From assembly GCA_905331475.1 (NCBI GenBank), contig CAJNYU010001785.1:32454-96453 (forward strand): a DNA stretch of 64,000 nucleotides, in the 5' to 3' direction. Positions 50,510-61,661 of the stretch are shown piece after piece. Source of the stretch: Rotaria socialis. Taxonomy: Eukaryota > Rotifera > Eurotatoria > Philodinida > Philodinidae. The notes under the pieces are model-generated. The model saw nothing but the letters and a program-made list of their open reading frames with translations, had not been told where the DNA came from and did no database searches. Every line of letters begins with the position of its first letter. Positions within the stretch are counted from its first letter, which is position 1. The position numbers were made by a program, and so were the translations under genes.

Positions 50510-50990
50510 TTTCTATGTCATAAGTTTTGTTTTTATCTCAAGGAATCGTAAAAATATATTGAAATCTAACTATAGTTTGTAATCAATTTAATATATTGAA
50601 AGGAAATTGTTTATTTTCTATCTCAAAGGTTTATTTCTCATATCAAATGTTCGTTACAATATGTTTAGGGTTCTCTATTGTTCGTGATTGAATAAAAAGA
50701 TTTAACGAAAAGTGTATTGTTTAGCTCAAAATTTTATTTTTTATGTCAAAAGTTCGTGAAATTACATTGAAATGTAACTATAGTTGGTAGTTTACTTTAT
50801 TGCTTAAGAAATTTTTTAATTCTCTAGCTCAAAGGTTTATTTTTCATGTCAAACGTTTGTAAAAATGTATTTAAGTCTATCAATAGTTAGTAATCGAATA
50901 CGTAAATTGAAAAAGAGGTCTTTTTTTAGCTCAAAGGGTTGTTTATTTTTTAAATGATTGCAAATGTTTGTTAAAGTAAGTATATAGTTC
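50510..50990 (+). repeat. degenerate tandem array, unit about 103 bp
   Basis: A unit beginning near AGCTCAAAGGTTTATTTTTC, then ATGTCAAA.GTTCGT, recurs at about 50536, 50620, 50724, 50826 and 50930, spaced about 102-104 bp for the last four. Units are strongly diverged. The array is AT-rich with no open frame, and lies between the two copies of the direct duplication. Confidence 0.7.
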
Positions 50991-51203
50991 GCGTGTTATT
51001 TTTACTCCAATCTAATAATCTGTTTAAATTTTAAATATTTCTAGGATTCTCTAAAAAGCGTACCAAATTAGATACTTCAGAAAACTCTGCATTTCACGAA
51101 ACGAACCATTAACGTTATGTTTCTTATTTCTTAATCTTATATTGTGATCATTAGTTTATCTGAACTATAATTCATATAACTTACCAATTTGAATGAGCAA
51201 GTC

Positions 51204-51585
51204 CCATGTAAATATTTTTTGCCTCGAAATGCGTCTGAAATGCGTTGCATTTGCGTGCGAAACGCACAAAGAGAACGCGTCTAAACACGTCCCCAGTGAA
51301 ACAAGCGAAGCGTTTAAACGCGGTTGTAGGTAAAATCTCATTCAGACGCGGTTGTTTGCAAAATCGAGGGCAAACGCGTTTTTATTTCAAAACGCGTCTG
51401 AATGCTTCGAATGTTTCACCAGGGACGCGTTTCATACAATTTATAAAAAATTTTAAAAAATTATTTCAGCTCGTCTCAGGTTTGATCTTAGTCGCCATCG
51501 ATATCCTCTATCACATGGTCTTTACCCTACGTAGGCCAACGAACTGTTAGCATATCGACATGTTGATGAATCTGAAATGATAGTA
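51204..51585 (+). mobile_element. AACGCGT-motif palindromic element, copy 2
   Basis: About 93% identical by eye to 49308-49672 in the same orientation. Its left terminus reads CCCATGTAAATATTTTTTGC. A matching inverted terminus (TTTACATGGG) occurs at 52908-52917, so this copy may be the left end of a 1.7-kb composite element. Confidence 0.7.
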
Positions 51586-52732
51586 GTGAGATTAGAACAT
51601 GTGAACCAATGATTAAGAGACATGTATACGTACCGTGCAGCCATATATCACCACAATCGTTGTCGGCTGGCGCACGAAGTCTATGAGGGCTATGAATTCG
51701 TATAAAATTTACAAATATATTAATGATAGAAATGTAGAAAATGTATAATTTTTACGAAATTATTAATTATTAATATACGTATTTACTAGGAAAAATATTT
51801 TCACAAAATTAACTTTCATTTCATATTTGTTTTAATCTCAAAAATTTTATTTGACAACCTTTTCCGTTCAAGAGAGGATGTACAACAGTGCGTTTTTAAA
51901 TAAAATCACCGGGCAGCACTATCGGTGTTCGACTTTTAATATCAGCTTACTTTATTTTATTAAATATATCCTCGTTATTTTTTCTTAATATAACCCTGAA
52001 TGTAACTGAAATGAGAACTTACAATAATGACTGATATCAATTGACAACAAGGATTTAGATTTATTCTTGAAACTACTTAATAACGATCATTTGAAGTCGT
52101 CACACTAATACATAAAAGGAAAAAAGAACTTTCATAGCAAAGTTCAGCTAAGAAAAATCTAATATTTATTTTCCAAAAATCTAATAGTCATAGTAGCAAC
52201 CTTAAATATGTTTCATTAATATGATTCAATCTTTTATCTTGGAACCACCAAAATTGAGTATGTAAAATAATAATCATGTAACGTATAAAAGCTACAAATA
52301 TCAAATATATACAAATAGAATAGGATGACTACTTGATAATTTTTCTTGTCGCATGGCTCTTGAACTTGACCAAATGTACGTCTGATACTCTTACAAATCG
52401 CTCTCACGAACATACGAGGATAAAAGTGTAAAATATCAATAGATAAAAGCATTTTTATTTGAATGAATAGAGAGTAAATATATAGATTTAATAATTTAAC
52501 GATACTTATGTCTGGGTTTATGTAAGATATGAATATTTTTCATCTGAATGTTTACCATAAATTCTTTTCTTAAATTTAGATGAAGGTAAAATGATACAAG
52601 CATTTATCGTTTACAGGAATTCTAAAAAAAACAAAATTTCTTCACCAATTCGACTTGATATATTTACTTATATTGCGCATCTTAAACAATCTGATGTCAT
52701 TAGTCGCATGTCAACTCGATGTTTAACAAAAG

Positions 52733-52917
52733 TGCGCTCAAACGCGTGTTATATTATTTCGAAAATGCGTTCAAATGCATCTCATATTTCACTGCGTTAG
52801 AACGCGTTCACTCCTATTTTATTAACTTCGTATAAACGCGTTGTGCTCAAAAGCTGCGTTCAGATGCGTTACAAAAAAATTTTAATTGCGTCTCAATGCG
52901 TTTCGTGTTTACATGGG
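52733..52917 (-). mobile_element. AACGCGT-motif element end, inverted
   Basis: Contains repeated AACGCGT and ATGCGTT motifs and ends in TTTACATGGG, the inverse of the CCCATGTAAA that opens the copy at 51204. It probably forms the right end of the same family or of one composite element. Confidence 0.6.
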
Positions 52918-53540
52918 TTTTATTAGTGGGTAGAGAGAGAGAGATCTTTATGTTCGATTTCTTTTTATTTATTTCAAATCGAAAACAAATATCGCATCAT
53001 ACTTTAGGCTCACTACACATCTATGCACGCACACACTACTAAATTATAGAAAAACCTATCGATATATATATCGAGGGTTTGGGAAAAAATAGAAATATAC
53101 GGGCTAAATAAAGAATGACCTGAGATAGTCCAGATCAAAGAAAAGAAAGAAAAACATAACAAGGGTTAGCCGCTAACACTTTTGGAATACAAACAAAATA
53201 TCGAGAAAGTTGACTACTGAGAAACACCTGAGGAAAACTTTACTATAGATATGATTTTGCGTGTTTTTAACTGATTTCATGTAGAATTAGATCAAAAGAA
53301 ATGTGACTTGGATATAAAAATACTGCTATGAATTAGTATTTAATATTGCGTAGGCTTATGCGACTTTTCAATATTTTCAATGAATTTCTCATTGCAAAAA
53401 CAAATGGCTTCAGCCTCTCTTAGATTTATTTCAAAATAAGAATCCTTCCAGAGGAGTGTTTTGATAGTTCAGGTAAATACTATCCTATGTTTTTTAGTAG
53501 CTTCCAAATTTTCTCTTCTATTAAAAGTATACTTTTGGGC

Positions 53541-53840
53541 ACCCAGATCGATTCGTTCCCGTCCCCGGATACTGTAGGGATCGGCCAGAAAGATGCGGAA
53601 AAATCACCGTATTCCGGAGGAAAACACGGGAAATCGCTGGAACGTGGAATCAGTGCTCTGATCTTAAAATTTTCGCACTTTTTTCCGAAGATTTACTGTC
53701 GGTTCCTGCTGGAAAGCACTGGAAGTTGATTGGAATCCACCGGAAAAAATCCGGGTATTTACGTCCGGAATACTGCTTCCACCTTCCTGTGATTTCCCGT
53801 GCTTTCCGGTAGTTTCCCGTCGTACCGCCACGACCTGGGT
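53541..53840. mobile_element. ACCCAGGT-family TIR element, complete
   Basis: A 300-bp unit from ACCCAGATCG to CGACCTGGGT. The interior is a degenerate series of TTCCGGAAAA-like and GGGAAATC motifs, with the complementary forms (GATTTCCCGTG, CTTTCCGGTAG) toward the right end, so the whole unit can fold back. It is GC-richer than its surroundings and has no coding capacity. Confidence 0.75.
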
Positions 53841-54049
53841 ATGACTCATTGTTTCATATAATGGCGAAAGAACTAGACTTACTTTCATAAAAACAAGTCA
53901 ATCAGAATATTGAAGACTCCGGTAAATCTACTCTTTATACAACATTGATTGATAAGATCATTTTAATTTTCTTCAAATGACATTTCTTTTGATCTAAACA
54001 CTACGAATCACCAGGCAATAATGCTCAAAATTGTGTTTGTGAAACAATG

Positions 54050-54660
54050 TCTGTAAGACCTCGTTCATTCTTCTTTGTACTTCGTTGGCATCTTCTTTAA
54101 CAGTTGGAGCGCTTCAAAGTTCTTATTAAGCAAATAACATGCCACACAGCTTGATCGATTACCTTTTTTGGTGTTAAAATAGACATTGGTTATCTTCAAC
54201 AGTCAGATTTAGTATTATTCTCATTGGCAATGTCGGGCGATCTGAATATAGAATAAAAACGTACTGCAAAATACATTCCACTAAGGATGCCTTTCAAAAA
54301 TCCTTGTGTAACGGTTTTGACGAGAAGAATCTTCTCACTGGTCGACTTATGTTTTCTATGCTTTTTGATTATTTAGTACGAATGAATTTTAAATTCCAAT
54401 GAATTCAGCTGAAGTTTAGCGTAGCTTTCTGCCATAAGTTTAATAGATAATGTGCGTTGTTCCACAAATATCGAACTTCTTTCTGAATATTAGCGTCGGT
54501 CAATTTCTTGATTTTCTTAAACACTCGTGTTTTTCGCTTCATGTCAGATGCGAAATAAAACCTTATACCATCAATCACATCGTTCACATGAGATTCAATC
54601 CTGAATGTAGATCCCATCGAATCCCATAACATCTTCATGTCAGTACGGCAATCAAAAAGA
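54050..54660 (-). pseudogene. possible decayed gene
   Basis: Minus-strand stretches with coding-like composition occur in different frames. They include GIRFYFASDMKRKTRVFKK near 54540, VTQGFLKGILSGMYFAVRF near 54290 and ACYLLNKNFEALQLLKK near 54110. Stops interrupt every frame and no clean intron set rescues them. The last stretch has a TPR-like helix pattern. I cannot name the family; a real gene with atypical introns is the alternative. Confidence 0.3.
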
Positions 54661-56236
54661 TCCTAACTTTTATCGTATCTATTCGAGTCTCTAAATGACT
54701 TCAAAAAGAAGACTTTAGCGGATTGAGCTCCAAAAGAATGGCAATTATGTGTACACATAAACGTAATTAAAGTAAAGAACTCAAGGTTCTTACCGGCTAT
54801 AAATATTAGAATGAGACTAAAGTGGATAAAATTCAAGGACTGGACTTTAAACTCACTATACGTATGCAAGTTCATGGGATATTTGATTTTGCGGCAGATT
54901 CAAAATGCTTGCACCGCTATATTAGTGGCGGTATATCGGTGCAGAGACGGCCTCTTTCTTTTACTCAGAGAGAGAGAGAGAGAGAGAACAGTGAGTGAAT
55001 GTGATTAGGGGATGTGATAGAAAGACGGAAGAAATGAAACGGATAGAGAGCTGAGGGAGAAGAGAGTTATGGATAACAAAGGGGATAAGGAGGAAGAGCG
55101 ACCGCGTTACTTGCTTGCTCTCATCTCACATTGATTCTTTTTACGTGATTTTGATTTTGCCCCAACATCATATTCCCCGTTATATGTTCCCGTGTGAGTA
55201 GAATGAGATGTATATATTTCGACAACTTTTTTTCGCTTAGAATAAGATGAGATGAAGCGTGATTGACAATTTTAAGTTGGAAATGATTAATGCAAACAAT
55301 AATAGTCAAGCTAATTAAATAGATTTGATCAATGTTCATGACAACTGAAGAAAGCATACTGTATACCTAATAACTCGAATTTAAAGTTTTATTCTCATTA
55401 AATTACAAATGAGATTATTGAAATCAGAAAGCCCTAGTTCTGTTTGCATGCATCGCTATGAGAAGCAGCATTGTCTCATCTAATATATTCAAATTTATCT
55501 TATTCCGTTTAAATTCATAAGCTCTAGTTTTATGTAGTATATAGGACCAAGCGATTCATGAGTAATTACAAGAAATTAGCCTTTTCATAATGATACGACT
55601 AAATTAACCATATATATCAATTACATTCTGATTTAATCCGATAATTCTTACTCGTCTTTTCTTATTAGAATTCCAACTCTATCACTCTATCTTAGCAAAA
55701 ACTCTATCCTATGGATATCAGATATCGATTGAAGTATATTGGGTGCTTCCATGCTTGCCGATTAAGGAGGAGGTGGGAGGGGCTATCCTCTACCAAAATT
55801 GAAATTTTATCAGGTTTTCTGAAAAATTTTAAACCTCTCCCACTTCGAAACAATCGATAACCCTGGATGTTTTTATCAATATAAAGTCTCGTTTCTCTTG
55901 TGCATCGCTAATCATTACGGTTATTATTATTAATAAATATTTTTATCTCTTACTGACATATTTCTTCTAAATACTTTTGTAAGCAACTTAGCGAGCAACT
56001 AATCTAGATCCGTAGCATATATATAGGGAGAAAAAGTATTAATGTCATTACGAATTTAATTAAAGTCGATACAATTTTTAAATGCTCTTCATCTTTTTAA
56101 AAGCTTTCCCACAAAGCGAGAAGTATTTGGAGGATATATGTAAGAATTTTTCAGTCTAATACAAATAAGAAAAACATTTTAGTTTCTAGTTTTGCTTGAT
56201 TTAATTTCTAAATGAAAATTCTGAAAAGCAAGAATA

Positions 56237-56335
56237 TGTTCGATTCACTTCTCTTTAAATGAAGGTTCAATTGTAGAAAGATCGTCTATTATAAAAGGAA
56301 GTGTTCCGATAATATTCGCTGGTAACAGGGCAATA
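56237..56335 (+). repeat. left arm of 99-bp perfect inverted repeat
   Basis: Identical over 99 bp to the reverse complement of 56813-56911; the arms are separated by 477 bp of unrelated sequence. Perfect identity over this length in an AT-rich non-coding region points to a very recent event or an assembly artefact. Confidence 0.9.
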
Positions 56336-56812
56336 ATTACACAATAAAGACAAAATGTCGCTAGTTATATTTTATAGGAATAAAATTCTTAGAACATTCC
56401 CGGAATTTGAAAAGATTAATAATTAGAACAACGTAATCATGAGTCTATCGTGAAAGCATTGAAAAAACAGACCATCCTTATTTGTTAGCATACTTTTTAA
56501 ATAACCTATAACGTAAAATTTACTCGTATTTCCAGATATAGAAATTGATAAGTGTAAAATATTGAGCTGACTGTTGAAATTTTCGAAAAATTGTAGTAAA
56601 TAGACGTGTTTGTATTTACTTCGATGTTAGAGATGCGACTTTATCATGTGCTATCGGTAGTTCTTATTATGAGGAATCACGCGCGCATATTTATTTATAC
56701 GTAACTGAATGATTATATTGCTTGTTTTTTCATATTCAAAGGCAAGCTGAAAGCAACTATCAACTACTATTAAAAAAATCTTTGATTAACAGCTCATCGT
56801 TGTTTGTGTATA

Positions 56813-56911
56813 TATTGCCCTGTTACCAGCGAATATTATCGGAACACTTCCTTTTATAATAGACGATCTTTCTACAATTGAACCTTCATTTAAAGAGAAG
56901 TGAATCGAACA
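56813..56911 (-). repeat. right arm of 99-bp perfect inverted repeat
   Basis: Reverse complement of 56237-56335 without mismatch. The next base (56912) is an undetermined N exactly where identity ends. Confidence 0.9.
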
Positions 56912-57254
56912 NAATTTTCACACTCTCATAGAGAGAACAAAATGTATCAACTGACTAGACGCGCCAAACATAACATAATTCAATTTCAAAACGCGACAAA
57001 GACAAAGCGATGAAGACGAGAGAGAGAAAAAAAACATATAGCGAGAAACTCGCGCGAAATCAGAAACAAGACATGTGACGACACACGGTGCCGTCACAGG
57101 GGGGTCCAATAAGAGACTAATTGAAGAACTCAACTGAGCCAGTTTAAATCATATTTAGTTTGAAAGCATAATTTCATCTTTCTTTGCATGTGTTGATTTA
57201 TGGGATGAGTATTCATCACTTTATAGGATTCGACATTCAACACCTCGTAAAAAT

Positions 57255-57292
57255 GGTGTGGGTGTTAGAAATGTCTTTTCCCATACCCACAC
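57255..57292. repeat. G-rich/C-rich hairpin copy 7
   Basis: GGTGTGGGTG, a loop of about 15-17 bases, then CCCATACCCACACT. The outer stem GTGTGGGT/ACCCACAC is perfect. It is isolated in a gene-poor stretch. Confidence 0.75.
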
Positions 57293-59206
57293 TCTATATT
57301 TATATATTGATTTTTTTTTCGAATATTTAACTCTCTGTTAATAATTGGTACACTATCTTTAAGATGAAATTCGTCATCAGTTTTTATTTCTTTCCGCGAA
57401 ACGATGGAAGAAAAAAAACAACAGCATTAATATATGAATATTTTAGGGTCTTATGATTTTCAGAAATGAATGTAACTGGGCCTACGTAATAAATTGATTA
57501 GGTAATTTTTTAATACAAAAAAGACGTTTCATTTTGTATATTTATGCATCTTAAGTTGGCTTTGAATCAGATTTAGTCGTTTCTGAGTAAATTATGAATA
57601 TTATCTATTACACATTTTCTAACAAACATTCAAGTAGGACTAAAAAAACAGCTTATGATTTATTAATATACAAAATAAGGTATTTTGATTAAAATATTGC
57701 TTCATCAATTTTGTGCCTATGCCAAATTGTATTCATTTCTATAGAACACAACACTATCAATAAGTAGACTCGAACCCTAATCATACCAGACGGCCAACCG
57801 GTGGTATGCCACCAGTTTTTCGAGTTTGAATCGCATGGGTTGTCAGAGATTTTATAGAACCAATAAGGAGAAAAAAGTGTTTTATTTTTCTCTGTTTTCA
57901 CTTGGTTATTCCAAGTATATTATTTGTCATTGTTATGAGAAAAGCTTGAAGGAGAAATAAAAAAAGCTAGTCTTGTTAACTTTTGGTTTATTCTAATTAT
58001 CAATTTCTATAGTTCTTTTGGAGATTTTACCGTAGTAGTAGAATGAAATGAAACACTTTCTTTTTCTTTTCGTCACTTATTTATTATCTGAATGAAGACC
58101 TTTCGTGACTGTCGAAAAAGTTCAAACAGGTTGGTTTAATATAATTTTCTACTAACAATGTCTGTACTCTACCTAGAAGTTCTGATAGAAATTAAGAGAA
58201 CTGGGTCAGCTATTTTGATAGCTTTTGCAATTTTTACAATCAAAATGTGATTTGCAAACTAAATTCATATTATTTTCTTTGTTTAGTCACCGCGTTAGCT
58301 ATGGTGTGTTTTATTAGAGCATTAGAATAATAAAAACGACTTTAGTTTCTTATTTTCTCATTTAGTTAACCGATAATTATCGAACATCATATTAGAGCAG
58401 AGTGAATAGATTGATTTCGTTTTATTCTATTAATTTAGTCGATAATATTCGGCGTATTATGGTTAAAGAAATTAGCTTCACCCACATTTTTTCTTTATTG
58501 ATTGCTGCTGTATTTATGCAGTGTTTAATATACGGAATACCGTAAGTTAGTTTACGTGTGCTTGCTTTCTGTTATTCGTTTCCCCAATTATGCTTGATTT
58601 TTTATGCGTAAGAAAATATTACAGTAGAATTTTTTTGTGCCATAGCTATAATCATTCTTTCATATACAGACTAAGTTAGAGAATAATTGGTTTCAAAGTA
58701 TCAGTTAGCCAATATGTAATCTTATGTGCATGAATCACTAACATATATAAACCAATGAAAAAACTCATCACTCTAAAGTATGATAAATAGAGACCATATG
58801 GCGCAATTAATATGATTGAAAGTTATCGGAATTATATGCAAAATTTAGAGAAGCTCATATATACCTGTCAATAGTGTTTTTATTTGACAGGCACTATATA
58901 AATGCAGAATTAATAAAAAAAATGTTATTTTTTTTATCTTTTGAAACTGACAAATGCTACAGGCATATAAAAAATGATCAATAGACAGCTTTCTATATTC
59001 ACATCTCCTACAGCTAAAGTCACAGGCACAACCTTCTGTACAAGATACTATCTATTGATTCGAAATGTATGCTAAGCACAGTCATAAGCACCTTAAATTA
59101 GGAAGACATAAAAATTTCATCGTTATATCTGCCAGTTTCAAAGGGAACAACTGATTTCTTGTTTTTTCCTTCTTTTAGCTTTCCAACAAGTTTACCTTGA
59201 GAAATT

Positions 59207-60031
59207 ATGTCCACCGCTTCATCAGAAAGCAAAAATTGTGAATTCAGCATTATTATTCTCGGCAATACTGGATCTGGCAAGAGTTATCTTTGTAATGCTC
59301 TCATTGGGCACAAACAATTTAAATCCGGTTTTCAAGTGGAAGCAGTACCAACAGAAACAAACTGTGCCCCGGTTATGATGGAATCAAATAGCATAACTAT
59401 GTACGATACTCCAGGCTTAGTAGAAGCAATTCAACAGCAAATTGATCGAAACCAAAAAGAAATCACTGAAGCCTTTAGAAAGTGTCCAAAGTCGGTGGTC
59501 TTGTTTGTTTGGACACACACCAGCGAATGCGTGCATAAGGACGATGTTATTGCATTTAAGGCTCTCAACGACGCCTACAATTTTCCGGTCAAATCTCTCA
59601 TCTTTGTTGTGAACAATGTACCACAGAGAAGACCAGTTGACTACGAAGATGCATTCTTTACCACGCTCTCATATATGTTAGAACCAATGCCAGTTTCGAG
59701 GAATGATATTATTTTTATCGATAGTATGGAACCTTGGGAAAAAGAGAGAATCCAGGAAGCGCGTGAAAAACTTCTCATTTCGATCAGTTGTCATCATGCA
59801 GAGCTGCAAAAACAATATGTCCCTATTAATTTGCAATCTGGTGATTTGGAATATGTGCGAAAACTACTCGAAAGTCAGCGATTGGACGCTGAAAAAGACT
59901 GGAAAGCCTTTCAAAAACAGATCCAGGCAAAGCAAAATACCACAAAAAAGCATAGTCCAATCGCTTATCTAGGTATGGCTATCGATTCGAGAGTTCGTAT
60001 GGCAGTAAATGTTTTCGGAGGCCTACCATGA
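59207..60031 (+). CDS. AIG1/GIMAP-type GTPase
   Basis: An intronless 274-residue frame. The P-loop is GNTGSGKS at residues 19-26 (family GxxGxGKS); the region corresponding to switch I follows (VEAVPTETNCAP, with the conserved Thr), G3 is YDTPGLVEA and a G4-like VVNNV lies near residue 140. After the GTPase core there is a helical region, predicted coiled (LLESQRLDAEKDWKAFQKQ), and a C-terminal hydrophobic patch. AIG1/GIMAP proteins are septin- or dynamin-related GTPases in plant, coral and vertebrate immunity that scaffold on membranes. The G4 motif deviates from NKxD. A G-rich hairpin lies 35 bp past the stop. Confidence 0.82.
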   Translation: MSTASSESKNCEFSIIILGNTGSGKSYLCNALIGHKQFKSGFQVEAVPTETNCAPVMMESNSITMYDTPGLVEAIQQQIDRNQKEITEAFRKCPKSVVLFVWTHTSECVHKDDVIAFKALNDAYNFPVKSLIFVVNNVPQRRPVDYEDAFFTTLSYMLEPMPVSRNDIIFIDSMEPWEKERIQEAREKLLISISCHHAELQKQYVPINLQSGDLEYVRKLLESQRLDAEKDWKAFQKQIQAKQNTTKKHSPIAYLGMAIDSRVRMAVNVFGGLP

Positions 60032-60065
60032 AAGCACCGACGATTGTTAGCACGTGATAAACTTG

Positions 60066-60130
60066 AGTATGGGTGCGAATGTATGGGCGCAGATCTTCTC
60101 AGGGAGCATCCATCGATACATCCACACCCA
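60066..60130. repeat. G-rich/C-rich hairpin copy 8
   Basis: GGGTGCGAATGTAT pairs with ATACATCCACACCC with two mismatches; the loop is about 35 bases. It is preceded by ACTTGAG, as in copies 4 and 6. Confidence 0.7.
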
Positions 60131-60236
60131 AATTATTGATAGTTTTGCACTCGTATACTTTAAGGCTGCTGAAAATAGTTTCTACTTACTTTTCAAAGGA
60201 GAAGTATGAGAAGCTAAAATTTTCAGATTAGTAATT

Positions 60237-61587
60237 TCGAATGCACATAGAAATCGTAAAGCGCTTATCGAGTGCTTACAATCATCGGTGCGTTTATGGG
60301 AAATCTCTTTAAAAGATAATGAAGAAATAATCATTTCTTTTAGATCCTGAATATAGTTTTCAAATCATTCTTATTGATATATCGAAACATTTGAATGCAT
60401 TATCTTCCTGCATTTTGAAAACTTTACTTAAGTTGACAAATTATTCTATACTTATATACAACGATTTAAAATTTAGTGATTTTAATGGATTGCCTAAAAA
60501 ATCCACATTACTCTTTATAAGTAGCGAATTTGCGTTAAGTATGGAAAATAATAAACCTGATTACGTCAAAGCAATTTTCATATTGGAAAATGACCAGAAC
60601 AAAGTTGATCATCGAGAACGATTCGCTACTGGTGAAGATCTCATGTGCCAATTAGCTGATGAACTATATCGATGTTATAAAAAAGAAGCCAACGATTTTC
60701 TCATATGCGGTAATTCATCAATGGCAAGTATAAAGGAAAAGCAAGCCAATCGAATTCATAGTGAATTGCAACAAGTACATCAAGAATATTTTTCAAATTA
60801 TATTACTACTAAAGTTTCCATTTGTACAACAACTACACTTTTATGGCTCAGATCAAAGCTACAAAATGATGCTGATGTGGAAAAAGTGAAAAATATTTTC
60901 CAGGGAATTATTTCCAATTTTTTCGAGTTTGACAGTGCACTAAAATGTCAGAACTACTTGCTAGACTACAAATCTGCTGCTGGTGGGCTCTTCTTGATTA
61001 TAGATGTGACGTTCTATTATGAGTGTTCATACATCACTTTATCTTCTGACTTTTCCTCTTCAACATATATATTGCCGTTCATGTGTTTATAACTAAGATT
61101 AGCTTGTTGCTTATTCTGTTGACCGGAACATATATCATCCTCCACGATTATCTTTTCTGTTATTCTCATCTTTCTTTTGTTATGTCTATCTTTTCCCTTT
61201 CTCTCTCTCTCTCTTTTGGCTGCGTATATAAACGCGTGTTGTGGATGTAAACGAGGCGATTTGTGATATGAAGAAGCTAAATAAAGCGTAGTTTCATCAG
61301 CGCAAGCATCTCTTGTATCTAAAATCGTCACAATAGATTCTGATTATGACAATACAGTTGTAGCTGATTTCCAACAATTACTTAATGTCAAAGGTGTTTA
61401 TCACTGTTGGCTATCAGATAAGACAAATATTAATAATTATGGCGATCTGTGCTTACAGTTAACATGTGATCTTATTGCTTATTACACCAAATTAGGTGAT
61501 GATTGTAGTGCCAAGCAAGATGCAAAAACAGCTAGAGACATGTTTATGAAAGCTAATGAGCTTTGTAAAATTCTTGGTGAACTTTAA
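60237..61587 (+). CDS. unrecognised protein with ART-TPR-like N-terminal domain; model unresolved
   Basis: The recognisable pieces are: VISNAHRNRKALIECLQSS to IIISFR (60237-60342), then after a one-base frame change DPEYSFQIILIDISKHLNA through 61020, then a later block DFQQLLNVKGVYHCW to ARDMFMKANELCKILGEL ending in a stop at 61585-61587. The middle block (STLLFISSEFALS, DYVKAIFILEND, GEDLMCQLADELYRCY) has the strand-helix layout of the N-terminal domain in the ART-TPR protein. The start codon, the junction near 60343 and the intron between about 61020 and 61320 (which includes a CT run) are not resolved. It may be a pseudogene. Confidence 0.45.
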
Positions 61588-61661
61588 GAGATACACGTTC
61601 TTCTTTTTATGATATAAATATATTTTGTTCATTTTTTAATCAAGCTTGCTTTTAGATGTAA

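Larger units (their letters stand above)
48818..59206. other. 10-kb gene-poor repeat-rich region
   Basis: No intact gene. 49.3-53.9 kb contains several short TIR or palindromic elements, a direct duplication and a tandem array (listed separately). 54.0-54.7 kb has a possible decayed gene on the minus strand. 54966-54988 is a (GA)n run. 55.1-56.2 kb and 57.3-59.2 kb show only AT-rich sequence, apart from hairpin copy 7 and a large inverted repeat at 56.2-56.9 kb. Confidence 0.55.

Noticed and set aside
57766-57796. tRNA-like A-box and B-box strings on the minus strand (TGGCCGTCTGGT, then GGTTCGAGTC)
   Set aside because: The boxes are only about 8 bases apart, no acceptor or anticodon stem can be drawn, and the T-stem does not pair. 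At most a chance match or SINE-like relic.
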